From Eulemur rufifrons (lineage: Eukaryota > Chordata > Mammalia > Primates > Lemuridae): a stretch of 64,000 bases of DNA. Shown here in pieces: positions 34,431 through 48,430 of the stretch (its first letter is position 1; each line of letters opens with the position of its first letter). Where the stretch lies: assembly GCF_041146395.1 (NCBI RefSeq), contig NC_090990.1, positions 49,397,501 to 49,461,500 on the forward strand. The letters are read 5' to 3'. Made by a program: the position numbers and the translations under genes. A model generated the notes under the pieces. The model was not told the DNA's origin and ran no database searches. It saw only the letters and a list, made by a program, of their open reading frames with translations.

Positions 34431-34749
34431 GGTTTACATAGTCTATAGATTTTGACCCTAGAGCGGTACAGTTTCAATGATTGTCTAGTACTTTCAAAGC
34501 GCATTGTGTATTGTTTCTGGTTTTGACAATATGTATTAATTTTGCAATTAGCAAAATGATGCCTTATTAATGATGTGATGAAAACAACATTACAAAAGAA
34601 AAATTAAGTGCTTAAAACATTTTAGGAGTGTACAACTTCAAAAAAAGACAGCAGGGAATATGATGATTTAAATAAAAAGTTTTCTAAAAAAAAAAAAAAG
34701 ACAAGTCCTAATTGAAAACACATTCATGAAATCTTTGAAGGTTAGAAAG

Positions 34750-35170
34750 TATGTTTAAATGCTTATGTTTATTACAGAGTTTTTTACGATAAAAAGTTGG
34801 AAACAACCTGAATGTCCATCAATAGAAGAATGATTAAACCATCCATGGCATATCCATCCTCTAGAATTTAATATAGTCATTAAAAGGAATGATGTAAAGC
34901 TATAATCACTAAGATGAAAAGATCTGTTAATTAACAGAAAAAAAGCCAGTAAAGTAGTAGAATGATATTCATAGTATGATTCCATTTATGCTAAAATATT
35001 TTGTAACATAGCTTTTAAATAGGTAGAAACATTTCAGAAAAAACATTCATGAAACTGTTAAAGTGGTTTCCTCTGGGGAAGGAAGTGGGATTGATGAGCA
35101 AGTGGAGGTGAAGACCCACATCTACATTTTATGACATATGTTATATGCTTAAAAAGAAAAAATATATCAT
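34750..35170 (+). mobile_element. Old L1 (L1M) 3' fragment
   Basis: Contains 'aaaaagttggaaacaacctgaatgtccatcaatagaagaatg', 'aatatagtcattaaaaggaatgatg' and 'gtggtttcctctggggaagg', in L1M 3' order. Confidence 0.75.
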
Positions 35171-35312
35171 TAAAAATTAAATTACAAAGAAAGTTAATTC
35201 CATTTTCAGAAAGACAGGGAAAGGGACAGGTTCCTGGTCTCAGAAATTTGAATAATACTCCCTGCTATTTCCGAAGCAGCTTGCAGTTTATAGCTAATAA
35301 CTAACAGTGCTG

Positions 35313-36310
<998 letters not shown>

Positions 36311-36539
36311 TATAAAAAGCATTTTCATATGTATTGGCTCATGTGCCCCCAGCACGTCTTGTCCCTAATGTCAGATGGGAGAAATGAGGACACACATCTT
36401 AGTGTACTGCAATTAGCTATTTTCATGTCCATGTACCCCCCGAGATTTGGGGCTCCATCATGCAAGGAATCTCTGTTTTATTGTTGTTACACCTTAGTTT
36501 TGCACTCTGGCACTTAGGAAGTGGGCAATTCTGAATGCT

Positions 36540-37072
36540 GTGATGATTTAAATTTTCCACAATTTCTTTACACTCCCTTTAAGAGGCAGAGCCTAATTTC
36601 CCTCCCCTTGGGTGTGGGCTGGATTTAGTGACTCAGTTCTAATGAATAGAATAAAACAAAAGTGTCAGTGTGTCATTTCAGAGACTGGGACATACAAGGC
36701 ACGATGGCTTCCTGCTCGCTCTCTCTTTTACACTTGTCCTCTCTCTCTCTGAAATCACTTGTTCCAAGGGACACCAGCTGCCTGTCATGAGGAGAGGCCT
36801 ATGTGGTGAGAAACTGAGGCCTCCAGCTAACAGCCAGCAAGGAACCGAGGCTTCTGCTAATAGCCGTGTGGGGGAGCTTGGACGCTGCCCCTCCAGCCTC
36901 AGTCACGCCTTCAGATGACTGCAGCCCAGCTCTCATCCGGACTGCATCATCCAGCTAAGCTCCTTCCAAATTTGTGACCTACAGCAACTATAAAACAATA
37001 AGTGTTCATTGTTTTAAGTCACTAAATAGTGGGGCAGTTTGTTACACAACAATAGATAACTAATACAAATAT
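36540..37072 (+). mobile_element. MLT1-type MaLR LTR
   Basis: Ordered landmarks: 'tttaagaggcagagcctaatttccctccccttgggtgtgggctgg', 'ctgactgcagcccagctctcatcc' words, 'gtgttcattgttttaagtcactaaatagtggggcagtttgttacacaacaatagataactaatac'. It is a solo LTR with no interior. Confidence 0.8.
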
Positions 37073-38238
37073 TCTTACTAAAAAATAATATATACGTACG
37101 TATATATCCAAAACATGCGTATTTATGGAACATATTAATGTGCTTTTCTCTCCTGCATTTCCATAGCACCTTTGCCTTCACTGGTTAAAGGCACCCATTT
37201 GCCTGAGGGCAGTGTGTGGAGGGTGAGATTAGAACTATTACAGCAGGAACTAAGAAAGGAAGAGTGAAAAATCAGTTTCTGACATCCAAATAGGATTTTT
37301 TAAATCAAAATAGTTGTTTCAAAAGCCAGAGAAAAGATGAGAGAGAGAGAGGGTTTTCTATATCCCTTTTACTACCACTGACATATTACAGGTTAAACCT
37401 GGCAGACTAGAGCATAGAGTTTCTTTTGTAGGGTAAGGAGATGATTTTGTCCATCTCTGGATGACGAGGCCACTGAGCTTGCCGTCCCAGGATGGAACAA
37501 AGATATGCTGTTGAGGAAGTAGAATGTTGGACCTCTCCTGTTCTAGTGAATTGTGGGAAGAAGGGAACTGGTGCTAGGAAAGCTAGGCAATGCCAAGTTC
37601 TCTTGATCCCAGCAATAAGTCCCAGAGAGGGAAGCTGGGTTAGACTGAGAAGAATGCTAAGGCTAAGAGGGGCTTCTGCATCCCATTTGGGATTCCAGAA
37701 GGAAGCACTGTTTAAGGTGAGTCCGCAGCATAATGGGTGGGCCCAGAAGAGGACAGAGAGCAGAATAGAGCAGTCAGGCAAAAAGGGGGCCCAGGTTGGG
37801 CGTCTGTTAGATCCTGTGTGGTCTGGAAGAGACTCAGATGTTCCTGCGTCTCTGGTGGAAAACACAGAACATGGATCAGCAGAGGGATGACAGGTCTGTC
37901 CTGGAGAGGTTGAAGCGACCCCACAGCAGACATGGAGAGGAAAGTGTTGAACAGAAGATGTGGCAGAGATTCAAAGAGGTCTATGTATATTGCAGGTGAG
38001 AACTACGGGGAGCTGAGCTGGCTGAGGCATACCACCAGGCCCCGCCCACGTGGAGAAAATGACCGTCCTGTGAAATACTCCGCCTACTGGCCTAAGCAAC
38101 AGATACCAGCAGAAGGCCATCAGTAGCACTGATGAGGCCTTCATGGACACTAGTCCAAGAGCTAGTCTAGGGAACAGCTCATCTTGGTCACTTGACTATA
38201 GAAACTGACAACTAAGAAAGCTAGACTGAAGATAAAGG
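37073..38238. other. Unassigned noncoding sequence
   Basis: A 20-bp perfect palindrome sits at 37088-37107. Antiparallel open frames of 152 and 132 codons at 37407-37890 overlap each other and show no domain, so neither is credited. AAGGTGAGT at 37714-37722 is a donor-like word without a matching exon. Confidence 0.4.
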
Positions 38239-38871
<633 letters not shown>

Positions 38872-38944
38872 TCAGCGAACTTGAAATAAAAGGGAAGTTT
38901 TAAGTCAAATAAAGGGTACCTGAAGGAAATCTACAGCAAACATC

Positions 38945-39450
38945 ATGTGCCCACTCTTTTTCAAAGTGAATGTACTAATTCATACTCACAACAACAGCCT
39001 ATGAGATCTCCCATCTCTCCACATTGTTACCAACAGCTGGTATGGCATTGGGACTTTATTGTGGTTTTCTCTTACATTTCCCGCATTATTAATAGGGGGA
39101 ACGAGGTGGAGCAGGTCTTCATATATTCATTGGCTATATGAATTCCCTCCTTTATGAGATGCTTATGCAAATCTTCTGCCCATTTTTCTATCGGGTTACC
39201 AGACTTTTTCATAGTGATCTGTATGAGTTTTTATACGTTTTAGATTCAAGTCTTTTGTTGGTTATATCTGTAGCTAATATCTTCTCTTATGCTATAGCTT
39301 GAGTTTTCACTGTCTTAGGTATTATTTCATGAATAGAAGTTTTTTAAGGTAGTCCAGTTTATCAGTTTTACTTTTTGTATTATTTAAGAATTATATTATA
39401 ATCCCAAAGTCATAAAAAAACCTTCCATATCATCGCCCTAAACTCTATAG
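38945..39450 (-). mobile_element. Old L1 ORF2-region fragment
   Basis: Minus-strand L1 words: 'tttttcaaagtgaatgtactaattcatactcac', 'gcaaatcttctgcccattttt' and 'agtttttatacgttttagattcaagtcttttgttgg'. Confidence 0.7.
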
Positions 39451-39639
39451 CTTTCTTATTAAATATACCTTACGCATATGAACATGTAATAGGTTTATTA
39501 TTGTTACTTAAAATAAATTAATAAATATTTTAAAAGTTTTCTCAGTTTTAACTTCTAATACAGTAAATATTGAAAGATATCATCCACATAAACCAAAGCT
39601 CTATGGGGTCCTCAATAATTATTAAAAGTGTAAAAGGAT

Positions 39640-40240
39640 CTTGAGACCAAAAAGTTTGGGAACAACTATGCTAGAGAAACTCTGGCATTGTGCACTACAG
39701 ATTAGTGCAAGAATTGTATTAGCAGCATTGTTCTGAGTAGCCTGAATCAGGAAACAATTCAAACATTCATCAATAGTAGAATAGACAAATAAAGGGCTGA
39801 ATATTGTTGCAATGGAATAGACAGCAGTGAAAGTGAACAAAGTACACTAGAACAAAATAGATACATTTACCATAATATTGAGCAAAAGATGAAAGACAAA
39901 AGAATAGCTACAGTATGAGTCCATTTATATAAGTTCTATAACAGGCAAAATGAAACTGTATATTTAAGGGATGCTTACATAGTGGACAAAATGCACATTA
40001 GTTGATAAATTGCAGAAAAGCAATGAAACGATTGCGATAAAAGTCAGAATAAAAGTGTCTTTAGCGGGGGGCGGTGGGTGAAGAAGGGAGAGGGAGTGGG
40101 GAGGTTGTGCTTCTGGGGAGGCAGCAATATTCTATATCTAGATCATAGTACCTGCTATGTAGCTTTCATTTTATAATTATTCTTCAAACTGTACATGTAT
40201 GTTTTATGTACTTTTCCATATGTATTGCACATGCTTCATT
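39640..40240 (+). mobile_element. Old L1 (L1M) 3' fragment
   Basis: 'gcattgttctgagtagcctgaatcaggaaacaattcaaac', 'caatggaatagacagcagtgaaagtgaac' and a T-rich 3' UTR with 'cttcaaactgtacatgtatgttttatgtac' are in L1M order. Confidence 0.65.
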
Positions 40241-40349
40241 TGACCTTCTGCAAAGTCATTACATTCTTCAAAGGAACTTCATACACTTTTTTTTTTTTAA
40301 ATCTCATTTGATTTTACAATTACTCTTGTGGTTCCTATGAAAAACCTAT

Positions 40350-40880
40350 CTGTATTAGTCAGGGCTCCACCAGAAAAGAAATCATTTATTTATATAAATT
40401 TGATAATTTGAAAAGAGTTTAATAAAAGGAGTATTTATAAAGGTGTGAGCAGGGTGTAAGGAACTCAAAGTAATAATAAAATATCCTAGAATTAGTAACT
40501 TGGGGTACCATTCCCACCCATAGGCTAGAAGGGGCAAGGAAAGAAAGCAACTCCTAGAACCAGGAGATTTGGCTATGTGCAGAGAGCTGCTTGACAAGAG
40601 CTGTGACCTCTAGTGGAAGGATGGAGCCAGTCCACAGCACAGGGACTTCATAGAAAGGGAATAAATACCCTGATCTTGCTCTGCTCCCTTCCTCCCTCCA
40701 ATCTTCTGTCTGTGCTCCTTGTTGCTGAACCCAGCTGGAAGCCAGGAGGCAAGAGAGCCTGCAGAGGCAATGCATGTAGGCCAAGCTCCCAGGGAACTGA
40801 GCAGAACAGAACAGGGTGGAGAGTAGATCTAGAGTGATGAGAAGTTGGTCATAGGCCCACCTGAACCTAACAACTGTCAG
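40350..40880 (-). mobile_element. LTR-like ancient element, class uncertain
   Basis: Begins 'tgtattagtcagggctccaccagaaaagaaatcatttatttatat', a start shared by an old dispersed mammalian LTR-type family. It continues to about 40870 with no coding content. Family and right end are uncertain. Confidence 0.45.
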
Positions 40881-42739
40881 CCACCTTCAGTGTTTTTCTT
40901 TTAAAGTAGGAGGTATGAGGCAGAGGGAAAAATGACTAAGCAACTTGCAACATGGCTGATACAATCCCTGCTTCTGTAGCTGGTCACAAGGCCAAAGTTG
41001 GTACTCAGAGTGTCCTCCTTCCATCTCCCATTTCTGTTCTACTCTTCTGTCCACACTTCAGCTGGATGTGGTGTTTTACCTCTCTCCTTGTGCTAGGCTT
41101 CAGGAGTAAAGATGCTTTTGCCTACTTTTCTAAAGCAGTTTTGCAGAGAACCAAACTTCATTGCATATTGGAAGAGACATTGATAGTCTTGTCTTTATTA
41201 GGTCCTGCACTTTTCCATTGACCCGGCCACTGGGCCAAGGAATACTAAGAGGTCGTGCATTGAATTCCTGAGCTCTAAACATAGCTCTCTCTGTCCTACC
41301 CTCACCACGTTGCAGCAGCCTAATTACTGCTAATAAGAATATGTCACTCCTGCTCTATATGGCCTAAAGAACTCCTAATGACTGGGGGTAAATCTTAGCT
41401 CCGATTCCATTGGAATCATGACTATTACACTTGCTGGTTTTTTAGATGAAGACAACAAAGCCAAGAATGGGACTAGAAGCTCAGCCTCCTGACTTTTGGA
41501 CTAATGGGCTTCCCACACACTGGAGGAGTACATCTGTGTCTCATCTCCGTAACAGGTGGACATGGGGAACAGCAATAACATAACGTTAAACTGTGACAAA
41601 GGTGACTCCAGTGAGGGAGAAATTCATAGCAGCAGATGTCCTCTAAATATTAAGGCCCTGTAGAGAGTAAGACATTTGTCATCCTGCTGTCTCACTGTGC
41701 CAAGCCACAGGAGTGAAGATGTTTTTGCTCTGTGTTTTTCCAAAGCAGGACCTTTTCCAAAACCATTCAGTGTGATGATGAGTTGAGTGCATTTTAATGT
41801 GTTTGCTAATGAATTTCCTTGACATTGGAAAATAATAGCATTTTTCTTTTGTAATGTCTCCTCCTCATTCCCCCAAAGGAGCCCACATTGCTTTATTGGG
41901 AGGGTGGGGTGTCACAGAGAAGTCCATACGAGTGATGCACTTAAGGGCTCTTTCTAATCTGTAAAGCACCAACCATCACAATGGAAATACCAGTGCACCC
42001 ACAGGGGTTTGAGGAATCATGTTAGGGAAGCCTGTAAGTGACGCTGCATTTAGGATGTCCTTAGCCTTTCTGGGGCCCATTAAGCTGGTCAGTAAGTGGT
42101 AAGTGATGAGCCACAGGCTGGGAGTGGGGATGAGGTAAAGAAAGAATTAAAGAAATGAGAATGAGTCAGCCAAAGTGGAAATTTAGTTTGCAAGGGTTGG
42201 TGGCTCTTCACACTTCTTAGCGACTTGAAGATGGTCATCACTATTTTTATCCCTTTTATTGTCTTTTTCATTTTTGGACTTCAAGACAGGAGTCACCAGT
42301 TCTCTTGAGCTAAATTCAATGGAATAAAGAACTTTGTCTCAAAACTTTGAGACAGGAGTGTGGGTTGGAAATTAGTGATTTATAAATGTATTCCATTATT
42401 AGCTGAGGGATGGTGCCTTGAATAACTTGATCACCTTAGTCAATAGTAGCTTGCAGTGCCTTGCTAAGGAGGAGGAGACCCAACTTCATACATTAGTGCC
42501 GTGATAAAATATTCATTGGGGAAAATTAATATAGCATTTTGTTTAGAGCTTTCAATGCTGTATGTCAAAGAAGAAACTAATCAGGGGAAAATTCAGTTTA
42601 TTCGTAATTTGGCAGGGAATGATAGTTTTGGATAGGGAGTTTTTCACACCAATCAGATCATGTAAATTCAGTGGATGCTTTTTTCCTTTATCAGAAGTGA
42701 GAAGGCAGTAAACATTTAAAACATAGTAATCATTATTTT
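40881..42739. other. Unassigned noncoding sequence
   Basis: No repeat or gene can be named. It has short frames without domains and moderate GC, with nothing suggesting a promoter. Confidence 0.4.
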
Positions 42740-43565
42740 TTAAGTGAAGTGCACTAGTCTTAGAGTTCAGTTCAATAAGTTTTGACAATTGTACACATTC
42801 ACATAACTACCACTTAAAGTTCCAGAAAGTTCCTTCACCCTCTTGTCCCTTTCTAGTCAAACCCCTTTCCTTCTCACTGAGGCAACCACTTTCTAATTTC
42901 CATCACCGCAGATTAGCTAGCCTGCTCTTGGACTTCCTATAAATGGAGTTATACCATACATATTATTTTGTGTCTGGTTTCTTTCACTCCCCATGTTTTT
43001 AGATTCATCCATTTTTTTGTATGTATCAGTCCTCATTCCTCTTATTGCTGAGTGGTATTCCTTTGTGCAACTATATCACAATGTGTTTATCCATTCTCCT
43101 GTTGATGGCATTTGAGTTGTTTTCTATTTTTAGCTATTATGAATACAACTGCTATGAGCATTCTTGTACAAGACTTTTAGTGGACATCTATTTTCATTTT
43201 TCTTGGGTATATACCCATGAGTAGAATTGCTGGTCACATGGTAACTCTACATTTAATTGTTTGAGGAACTGCCAGACTGTTTTCCAAAGCAGCTGTACCA
43301 TCTTACATTCTGACCAGCAAGGGCTCTAATTTCTCCATATTCTTACCAATACATGTTATTACTCATATTTTTTTATTATAGCCATCCTAGGGGGTGTGAA
43401 GTTGTATCTTATTGTAGTTTTGATTTGCATTTCCCTAATGATTAATGATGCCAACTATCTTTTCAAGAGCTTATTGGCTATTTGAACATCTTCTTTGGAG
43501 AAATGTCTAGTCAAACTCTTTGCCCATTTTCAGTTGAGTACTTTGTCTTTTTACTGTTGAGTCCT
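42740..43565 (-). mobile_element. Old L1 (L1ME/L1M-type), end of ORF2 and 3' UTR
   Basis: Minus-strand order: 'ttttgacaattgtacacattcacataactacc', 'gctgagtggtattcctttgtgc', 'tgggtatatacccatgagtagaattgctggtcacatggtaactc', then 'ttgatttgcatttccctaatgatta' and 'tctttggagaaatgtctagtcaaactctttgccca'. Confidence 0.85.
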
Positions 43566-43574
43566 CATTAATTT

Positions 43575-44130
43575 CTAACACTGGTTGAACTGAATTGAGA
43601 AAGTCTGTTGTATCAGGTAAGGTTCTTTCAGCTGAAAGTAACAGAAAACCCAACCTATACCAGCTAAAGCATAAATGGAATTTGCTGTATCTGACTGAAG
43701 TGCTTGGGGGTAGTTTTGGCTGCAAAAGCGGTCTGATCTCTTGGCTCTGTTTCTGCTGTGTGAGCACCATTCTTGCACAGGCTCCTCCAATCAGAGCAGC
43801 AAGATGGCTCCAGCAGCTCCAGCCACACATTCTCCCGGGTTCAGGCCAAGTAGAAAACAGCACTTGCCTTTCTCCCAGAAGCATTGGCAAAAGACTTATT
43901 GGTCCTGACTGATTCCATAGCAATCCCAATTGCAGTGGCCAAAAAAAATGGGTACATTGATTTAGGGGGATTCACAGGCCCCACTCCAGAAGCCAGGGTT
44001 ACGGCCTATCTGAAATACAGGAGCTAAAGTCAGGGAAGGAGGGAGCTCTCCAGAGAGAATTAGAATATATTCACCAAAAGAAAAGGAAAATGGATGTCAG
44101 AATGCCAAAAAACTAGCAGAGATCCCAACC
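43575..44130 (+). repeat. Ancient dispersed repeat, class uncertain
   Basis: The chain 'ttcagctgaaagtaacagaaaacccaacc', 'gatctcttggctctgtttctgctgtgtgagcaccattctt' and 'gcaagatggctccagcagctccagcc...cattctccc' matches a mammalian medium-copy repeat I recognise but cannot name. The end 'gaaaatggatgtcagaatgcc' also fits it. Confidence 0.5.
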
Positions 44131-44264
44131 ATGTGCTTCCCAACCATGGTCTCACTAAAAGTCAACATGATTTTTATCTAAGCAATTAAACATAGAGATG
44201 GGGCCACAGGGTAAAATATTATTGGTACAGGCATATTGATAAAGGCAAGAGAAAAGTTCGCTAA

Positions 44265-44480
44265 TAGTGAAATCATGAAAAAGTCACTAAATTTGGAGTT
44301 AGAATCCTAACTTTGCTACTTGCTAGCACTATGACCTTGGAAAAATCACTTAACTTTCCAAACCACATTTTGCTAAGCCATAAAACAGGGATTACCTTAA
44401 AGTTTCGTTCCAGCATCACAGGTTGGCTCTAGAAATGTAAACATGTGAAAGTGCCAGGCACGTAGAGGATACTCACTCTG
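44265..44480 (+). repeat. MIR SINE
   Basis: 'ttagaatcctaactttgctacttgctagcactatgaccttgg' and 'agtgccaggcacgtagaggatactca' are in MIR order. Confidence 0.8.
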
Positions 44481-45284
44481 AAATCCTGGGTCATAACTTT
44501 TTCTACCTGCTGCCTTCCGGGTAACCTCACTACAGAGCTACTTCCTAGCCAGCCAGTGTTTGCTTTCCAGATGGGATTTTAGAGATTTTCCCAGAAAATC
44601 TTTGGAACCATTGCCTATGGAACCCCAGACTATAACTCTAGCATGAGTTACAGCATGGTTCTCTCAACTCTGAGAATGGTTTCTAGATGGAATGTCCCTG
44701 GATCCTGGAGAACCAGACACAGCCAGTTGTCTTTGGATATAGCTTGGGGTAGAAAACAGAGATGATCACCTTAGTTAGAGGCCTAGAAAATGTCACTGGA
44801 GACCTCAGAGTCCCACAATTTGACTTCCAGGAGTGGAAATGGGTGCCCACTGCCCCCCTCTCTCAAAGCCTGCTGCCCCTCTGGATTCTAGTTTGGTAAC
44901 TAAGCAATGGGCCCTTCACATTCCTCAGCACTTGGTTAAGGGTTTGGGACTGTTCCATTGGTGGCCCCGGAATTTTTATGTCAGAAATGCTTAGGGGAAG
45001 CAGTCTGGCTGACGTGAATATTTAGAAGAATTGTTTTAGAAATTGTTTGCGTTTTTAAAAAGTAGGTTTCACTCAGATTGCATATTATTTGAGACAGTTT
45101 AGGGTAGGGCTGATGGTGATTACCTAGAAACTCTGACCACCCCTTGACATCACTGTGGACCACCCTCTCTCCATCTGTGTGACTCTATGTCTGTCTTATG
45201 TAGGTAGGAGAAGCAGAGTGTATTTCCACACCTGTATTTTTGCTCTGCCCCCTGTCAATCTCGGGCCTCTGGAAAGCAGACAGA
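44481..45284. other. Unassigned noncoding sequence
   Basis: Nothing recognised. Confidence 0.4.
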
Positions 45285-45520
45285 TACTGATGGGGTTGGA
45301 AGTGGAAACAATTTACTGGGATGTAATACCTGTGAAAGGCAAAAAGGAGAGAGCAGAAGTGGGCAGGGAAAGCCATGATGCAGGTCTGATACTTGGAGAA
45401 GGAGAAGGGGAAGGAAGGATGATGGAGCAGGTAGAGCCTCAGGCTCTGGTGCAGCTCTGGAAACAACCTGACCAGTCTAATAGGGAGCTCTGGCACCAAG
45501 ACTGCCCTTAGAGGAGTCCC
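45285..45520 (+). repeat. Ancient dispersed repeat, second copy of the 5215-5440 type
   Basis: 'aatttactgggatgtaatacctgtgaaaggcaaaaaggagagagcagaagtgggcagggaaagccatgatgcagg' parallels 5230-5320. Some 40 kb of distance and heavy divergence suggest old independent insertions. Confidence 0.45.
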
Positions 45521-45839
45521 ACACCATGGCATGGCAGCGGTCATACCCTAGTACCCCTGCCATGCTCAGTCATTGGTAGAGAAAGTGCTGCAGCGTGGAT
45601 GCTGGGACTGTCAGCTCTCTACACTCCTAGCACCGGGTGTTTTCTGGAAGGGAGGTCTGCATGACACACCTCCACAGCTGCCACACCCCCTGCCAGCCGA
45701 CAGCAGTCTAGCCATCTGCGCTTGCCTGTAATCAAGTGCACAGAAGAGAGGGAGAGCGCTACTGTGCTCCTCGGCACCGCCCTGGCTCCTCCCACGATTC
45801 CTTTGGGTGAACTTGCGTAAGTCATTCTATGCTTTAGGC

Positions 45840-46190
45840 TTCTGCTCTTTGAAATATTTCCTCGGCCTGGAAGGCTTTTCCCTCAGATACCCTAATGACT
45901 GCATAATTCCTCATCTTCTTTAGGTCTCTGCTCATGTGTCATCTTATCCCCGACAATCTAATCAAAATAGCAACCCCCTCACAATCCTGATTCTCCTTCC
46001 TGGGATTATTTCTCTCCAGAGCACTCACCCTTTCTGATTTTAAAAGTTTGTTTCTATATTTATCAATCTGTCTCCTTTGATATAATTGATGTCAGGTCAG
46101 GAAACTTTGTCTGCCTAGCATCCAGAATAGTTACTAGCATATAGTAAATGCCATTAAATATGTGTCAAATGGAAGGAAGGAAGGAAGGGA
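45840..46190 (+). repeat. L2 LINE fragment, 3' end
   Basis: 'tgaaatatttcctcggcctggaaggcttttccc', 'ggtctctgctcatgtgtcatcttatcc' and 'tagcatatagtaaatgccattaaatatgtgtcaaatgg' follow the L2 3' order. It runs into a (GGAA)n tract. Confidence 0.8.
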
Positions 46191-46202
46191 GGGAGGAAGG
46201 AA
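46171..46202. repeat. (GGAA)n microsatellite
   Basis: About seven GGAA/GGGA units at the L2 3' end. Such tracts can bind ETS-family factors, but nothing else here supports regulation. Confidence 0.85.
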
Positions 46203-46354
46203 ACTGGTATAACCATACAAATCACGTAAAGGTTAGTAGATATGAGTAACCCTTTCTTTTTCTGATTAAACTTCATGTCAAAGAAGACCATCTAACCCCT
46301 TGAAGAGAGTAAAGAAATCATGAAACTTGCAAAAATTTGTCACTGAAAATTTGA

Positions 46355-46655
46355 TTTTTTTTTGAGACTAAGTCTTACTCTGTCACCCAGACTAGAGTGC
46401 AGTGGCATCATGATAGCTCACTGCAACCTCAAACTCCTGAGTTCCAGCCATCCTCCTGCCTCAAACTCCCAAGTAGCTAAGACTACAGGCGTGTGCCACC
46501 ACACCTGGGCTAATTTTTCTATTTTTTTCTTTTTTTTTGTAGAGGCGAGGTCTTATTCTTGCTCAGGCTGGTCTTGAACTTCTGGCCTCAAGCAATCCTC
46601 CTGCCTTGGCCTCCCAGAGTGCTAGGATTACAGGTGTGAGCCACCTCTCCCAGCC
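46355..46655 (-). mobile_element. Alu element
   Basis: 'ttttttttgagactaagtcttactctgtcacccagactagagtgcagtgg' through 'gtgagccacctctcccagcc'. Both arms are present, with an enlarged T-rich linker at 46516-46540. Confidence 0.9.
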
Positions 46656-46684
46656 TGATAATTGGAATTTTAAGTTACAGACAG

Positions 46685-46885
46685 AAAACTTATTTATTGA
46701 CTGCATTCTTTTATCAGACACTATGTTACAGGTTTTTTACCTACATTATCTCATTTAATCCTTCCAACAACACATCTAAGATAAGAGTTATCATCCCTAT
46801 TTTATGGGTAAGGAGCCTGAGGTACCTAATGTCACATACACACAGCTGGAAGTGTGGAATTTAAATCCAGATTTGTCTGACAGCA
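46685..46885 (-). repeat. MIR SINE
   Basis: 'acattatctcatttaatccttccaacaacacatctaagataagag' and 'ggagcctgaggtacctaatgtcac' are the minus-strand MIR landmarks. Confidence 0.75.
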
Positions 46886-47119
46886 ACAAACAAGGAATAG
46901 ACATCGATGCTAAATAACAGTAGAAGAGCCAAATTGTCTCACCATTTGATAGTAAAAAAAATAAAATAAAATTTAAGAGTCATATTACAAAGGACAGAGT
47001 AAGCCAATTACTTTTACTATGCATGGGCTTCAACACTCAGGTAACTGACAGTGAGTGTTGAATCCAAGGAAGATACCATCTTCTTACAATGAGGGGTATT
47101 TATTTTTCCTTTCTAAAGT

Positions 47120-47502
47120 CTGTTATGGACTAAACTTTTGTGTCCCCTCTCCCCCAAATAAAAATCTTTTTAAGCTTTAGCCCCCACTGTGATGGCATTA
47201 GGAGGTAGGGCCTTTGGGAGGTGACTAAGTTTAGATGAGGTCATGAGGATGGAGCCCCCATGATGGGATTAGTACCTTTATAAGGAGAGAAAGAGACACC
47301 AGCACTCTTTCTCTCCAACATGTGAGGACGTGACAAGAAGGTGGCCATCTGCAAGCCAGGAAGAGAGCTCTAACCAGAAAGTAAATCAGCCAGCACCTTG
47401 ATCTTGGATTTCCCAGCCTCCAGAACCGTGAGAAGTAAATTTCTGTTGTTTAAGCCACCTCATCTATGTTTTGTTATGGCAACCCAAGCAGCCTAAGATG
47501 AA
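47120..47502 (+). mobile_element. MLT1-type MaLR LTR
   Basis: Nearly full length and well conserved: 'tgttatggactaaacttttgtgtccc', 'gatgaggtcatgaggatggagcccccatgatgggattag', 'gcaagccaggaagagagctc', 'accttgatcttggatttcccagcctccagaaccgtgag' and the end 'tttgttatggcaacccaagcagcc'. A solo LTR with no interior. Confidence 0.9.
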
Positions 47503-47553
47503 GTCTCAGAAACATGTAGCTACCCAGCATCAGAAACCTTCCCTTAGAAAAGA

Positions 47554-47619
47554 AAGCTTCACATTCCTTTTTTTTTTTTTTTTTACTAAATACATCTTTT
47601 AGATAAGCTTCTCATTCTT
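47554..47619 (-). mobile_element. Ultra-short poly(T) retroinsertion
   Basis: AAGCTTCACATTCCT at 47554-47568 and AAGCTTCTCATTCTT at 47605-47619 flank 36 bp that begin with a T17 run and carry only about 20 bp of body. The duplication has two mismatches, so it is older than the similar events at 25746 and 48853. Confidence 0.55.
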
Positions 47620-47799
47620 TCAGTAGAAAGCCAATTAATAAAAATAAAAGGAATGAGGGAATTTGAAAATCATCCGTGGAAGCTAATACTAGTGGATGAA
47701 TGTTTGATGAGGTACAGAATAGTTTCATTGTCCTCAAAATCTCCCCACCAATTATTTTTTAATTATAAAAGGAAAAATAGTAACTTTGCAGTGGAGAAA

Positions 47800-48430
47800 T
47801 ATGGCAGATATCAGCTTAACCAGTGATCAAAGCCAACGTTACTGGTAATAAAGACAAACCGATATCATTACCTCCTCCTATGAAGCCCTGGGAAGGACAC
47901 AGAACTTTCATGATATTCCTGCCCCGAAGGTACAACCTGAGTGCAATCATTAGGCAAGTCAGAAAACCCAAGTTGAAGAACATTCTATAAAATAACTGCC
48001 TTGTATTTTTTAAAAATGTCAAGTTATAGAATGTCAAAGAAAGGCCAAGGAACTGTTCCAGATTAAAGAGATATGACAACTAAATGTAATGCACAGTCTG
48101 AGACTGGATTCTAGCCTGGGAAAATAAATTAACTATAAGAGACATTATTGGGGCAACTAATGGAATTTGCACATGGACCATGTGTTAGATAATAGTATTG
48201 TACTGATGTTAAATTTCTTGTTTTTATCATTTTGCTGTGGTTATATAAGAGAATGTTCTTTTCTCAGCAAATATTCTGAAGCGTTTAGGAGTCTCCAAAC
48301 ATATGATGCTTCTAATTAACTCTCAAAAAGTTTCAGAAAAAATCACACACCCATATGAGACACAGAGTGAGAGAGAGTGAGAGAGAATGATGAAGCAAAT
48401 GGCCTCAAATTCCAAATAATTGGTGATTCT
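47800..48430. repeat. Ancient dispersed repeat, class uncertain
   Basis: 'agtgatcaaagccaacgttactggtaataaagac', 'gatatgacaactaaatgtaatgcac' and 'gtgttagataatagtattgtactgatgttaaatttc' belong to a mammalian repeat I recognise by its text but cannot classify. A (GA)n-like stretch lies at 48365-48385. Confidence 0.45.

Noticed and set aside
37407..37890. Overlapping 152- and 132-codon frames on opposite strands
   Set aside because: Antiparallel frames of similar length without domains are expected by chance in moderately GC-rich DNA.
46171..46202. (GGAA)n considered as an ETS-factor enhancer
   Set aside because: Only about seven units at the end of an L2 fragment, with no promoter nearby.
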